Source: Fen-1231 sp035286465 | GTDB taxonomy: Bacteria > Gemmatimonadota > Gemmatimonadetes > Gemmatimonadales > Gemmatimonadaceae | Direction of reading: 5' to 3' | DNA length: 22,766 nt | NCBI GenBank assembly: GCA_035286465.1 | Contig: DATEDF010000054.1 | Coordinates: 1-22,766, forward strand | In this document: one piece after another, positions 21,427-22,766 of the stretch | Layout of the letters: the number at the start of each line of letters is the position of its first letter | Numbering within the stretch: position 1 is the stretch's first letter | The notes under the pieces: model-generated | Database searches by the model: none | What the model was told of the DNA's origin: nothing | Seen by the model: the letters and a program-made list of their open reading frames with translations, nothing else | Translations under genes and position numbers: made by a program

Positions 21427-21839
21427 TCGCGTACGTGGATTCGTCCATCGTGCTGCGCGTCGTGCTGGGCCAGAAAGCCGCGTTGGCGGAGCGACGGGAG
21501 ATCACGACCGGCATCGTGAGCGGACTCGTCGAGGTCGAGTGCCTCCGCACCATTGACCGGCTCCGCTTCGCCGCCCGGGTGAGCGACGACGAGATCGCGC
21601 GGCGTCGCGAGGCGGTGTATCGGCTGCTGGAGCAGTTTGAAGTCGTCGAGCTCGCCACCGCGGTGCTGCGCCGCGCGGCACAACCGCTGCCGACTCCACT
21701 CGGGACCCTCGACGCGATTCACCTGGCCACCGCCTCCCTTTGGCGGGAAGCCCGCGAAAAGGACATCGTGATGGCCACGCACGACCGCACGCTCGCGACC
21801 GCCGCGCGCGCGAGCGGATTCCTGGTCATCGGGGTCTAG
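21423..21839 (+). CDS. vapC: VapC-type PIN-domain ribonuclease toxin
   Basis: A 138-residue PIN-domain RNase, toxin of the pair. Acidic active-site residues are visible: D6 in AYVDSSI, E37/E39 in LVEVE, D97 in TLDAIHLATA and D121 in THDRTLATAA. Length is typical for VapC. Its RNA target cannot be read from sequence. The start ATG overlaps the antitoxin stop, so its synthesis depends on antitoxin translation. The active-site set is complete, so there is no sign of decay. The gene is followed by a 96-base gap to a convergent gene, in which I see no clear element. Confidence 0.91.
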   Translation: MIAYVDSSIVLRVVLGQKAALAERREITTGIVSGLVEVECLRTIDRLRFAARVSDDEIARRREAVYRLLEQFEVVELATAVLRRAAQPLPTPLGTLDAIHLATASLWREAREKDIVMATHDRTLATAARASGFLVIGV

Positions 21840-21935
21840 CCCGCGCCACCCGGCACAGGTGGAGGCGGTGCTCACAGTCGCGCGAGATACGTCAGCCTGA
21901 ACCGCGCGTCGGCCGGCACCGATCGCCCGCTGCGC

Positions 21936-22766
21936 TCACGGCTCCCGTCGCACGACCGCGACCTCCCGACTCTCGACCCGCGCCCCTCGACTGCCGTCCA
22001 GCGCCTCCGCGATCCACCGCGCCGCCCGCCCCAGCGCGTACCCCGCCACCGACGCGATCTCCGCCACGCTCGGCGTCGGCGTCTCGCCGAGCGAGCGCAG
22101 GATGCGCGAGCGCATCCGGAGGACGATCGGCGACGCCGCCGGAATCGCCTGGAAGTAGGGATCGTAGCGCGTCCCGATCCCCTCGATGAGCGTCGCGGCA
22201 CGCGCGAAGTACACCGCGCTCTCCGGCAGCTCGATCGGGAAGTCGAAGAGCGTCCGCATGATGCGGTCGGCGAGGAGCCGGTCGAGCCGCTCCTTCGTCG
22301 TCGTGCGTGAATAGGCGTTCGTGATGAGCAGCTCCGCGAGCCAATGCACCATCGAGGGGTCCGTGCCTTGCGGCATGAGGCCGAGCTCGAAGAAACCGCG
22401 CGCCACGCCGTCGGCGTCGCGGCGGATGGCCGCCATCACCGTGTGTACGAGCCTCCGTCGCATCTCGACCGGCACGCGCACCACCATCCCGAAGTCCACG
22501 AGCACCAAGCGCCCGTCGGGCGCGACCATCAGGTTCCCCGGGTGCGGGTCGGCGTGGAAGAGCCCGTCCACGTACATCATCTGCAGGTACAGCTCGACGA
22601 GCGTCGCGACCATCGCGTGCACGTTCACGCGCGCGGGGTCGAGCCGGTCAATGCGCGTCCCCTCCACGAACTCGAGCACCAGCACCCGCTGCCGCGTGAG
22701 GTCGTGCACGATCTTCGGGATGATCACCTTCCGGTTCCCGGCGAAGTTCGCCCGGATCTCCGTCGC
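21936..22766 (-). CDS. UbiB/AarF (ABC1) atypical kinase, 5' end outside the window
   Basis: The visible 276 residues are the C-terminal part of a UbiB/AarF/ABC1-type protein, a kinase-like family tied to isoprenoid quinone metabolism. The reading frame runs out of the window at 22766, so the N-terminal domain with its lysine-rich motif is missing here. Visible landmarks are EIRANFAGNRKV, VLVLEFVEGTRI, the signature GLFHADPHPGNLMV and LVLVDFGMV (DFG-like). The C-terminus ends in RREVAVV-like basic residues. I see no obvious membrane hairpin, which some UbiB proteins carry. It is convergent with vapC. Confidence 0.9.
   Translation of the reverse strand, partial: ATEIRANFAGNRKVIIPKIVHDLTRQRVLVLEFVEGTRIDRLDPARVNVHAMVATLVELYLQMMYVDGLFHADPHPGNLMVAPDGRLVLVDFGMVVRVPVEMRRRLVHTVMAAIRRDADGVARGFFELGLMPQGTDPSMVHWLAELLITNAYSRTTTKERLDRLLADRIMRTLFDFPIELPESAVYFARAATLIEGIGTRYDPYFQAIPAASPIVLRMRSRILRSLGETPTPSVAEIASVAGYALGRAARWIAEALDGSRGARVESREVAVVRREP

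Noticed and set aside
21840..21935. Terminator or small RNA between vapC and the UbiB-like gene
   Set aside because: Only short, weak complementary segments are visible and there is no T-run.

Overview
This is a high-GC window (roughly 70% by eye) with dense coding, strong GC bias at third codon positions and short intergenic gaps. Long receptor kinases with an N-terminal kinase, a membrane domain and a C-terminal TPR region, a DUF4382 lipoprotein, and the topA-trmFO-xerC-hslV-hslU order together suggest Gemmatimonadota, or a relative near Acidobacteriota. That assignment is inference: there is no rRNA marker. I see no rRNA, tRNA, CRISPR array or transposase. No gene-free stretch exceeds 300 bases.

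Region 1 (1-6000) is housekeeping. aroC overlaps aroK (shikimate pathway), followed by topA and trmFO. Region 2 (5900-9680) interrupts a classic gene order with accessory genes: a DUF4382 lipoprotein, an exported LPPGL-repeat protein, a reverse-strand deoxynucleoside kinase, the tyrosine recombinase xerC, and a reverse-strand threonine-dehydratase-like enzyme. Region 3 (9800-13560) resumes with hslV-hslU. hslU is translationally coupled (TGATG junctions) to a DUF5674 protein and a second small conserved protein. argF follows and carries a repeat-encoded C-terminal tail.

Region 4 (13600-21840) is the most unusual part. Two paralogous receptor Ser/Thr kinases, each over 1050 residues, lie as direct repeats about 4.2 kb apart. 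Between them is a two-gene module: a 90-residue protein and a DUF6036-type nucleotidyltransferase that resembles a toxin-antitoxin pair. A Phd/VapC toxin-antitoxin pair follows the second kinase, so that kinase is bracketed by two TA-like modules. The two kinases and the module share a promoter-like architecture: TGGC at about -35, then 18 bases, then TAnnnT. The window ends inside a reverse-strand UbiB/AarF-type gene.

Two patterns span the whole window. First, several genes have a TAnnnT element only 5-10 bases before the start codon, which fits leaderless or near-leaderless transcripts. Second, Ile-Asp and Val-Asp codon pairs appear chosen to avoid RTCGAY, a degenerate palindrome. This could mean an unseen restriction-modification or DNA-binding constraint.
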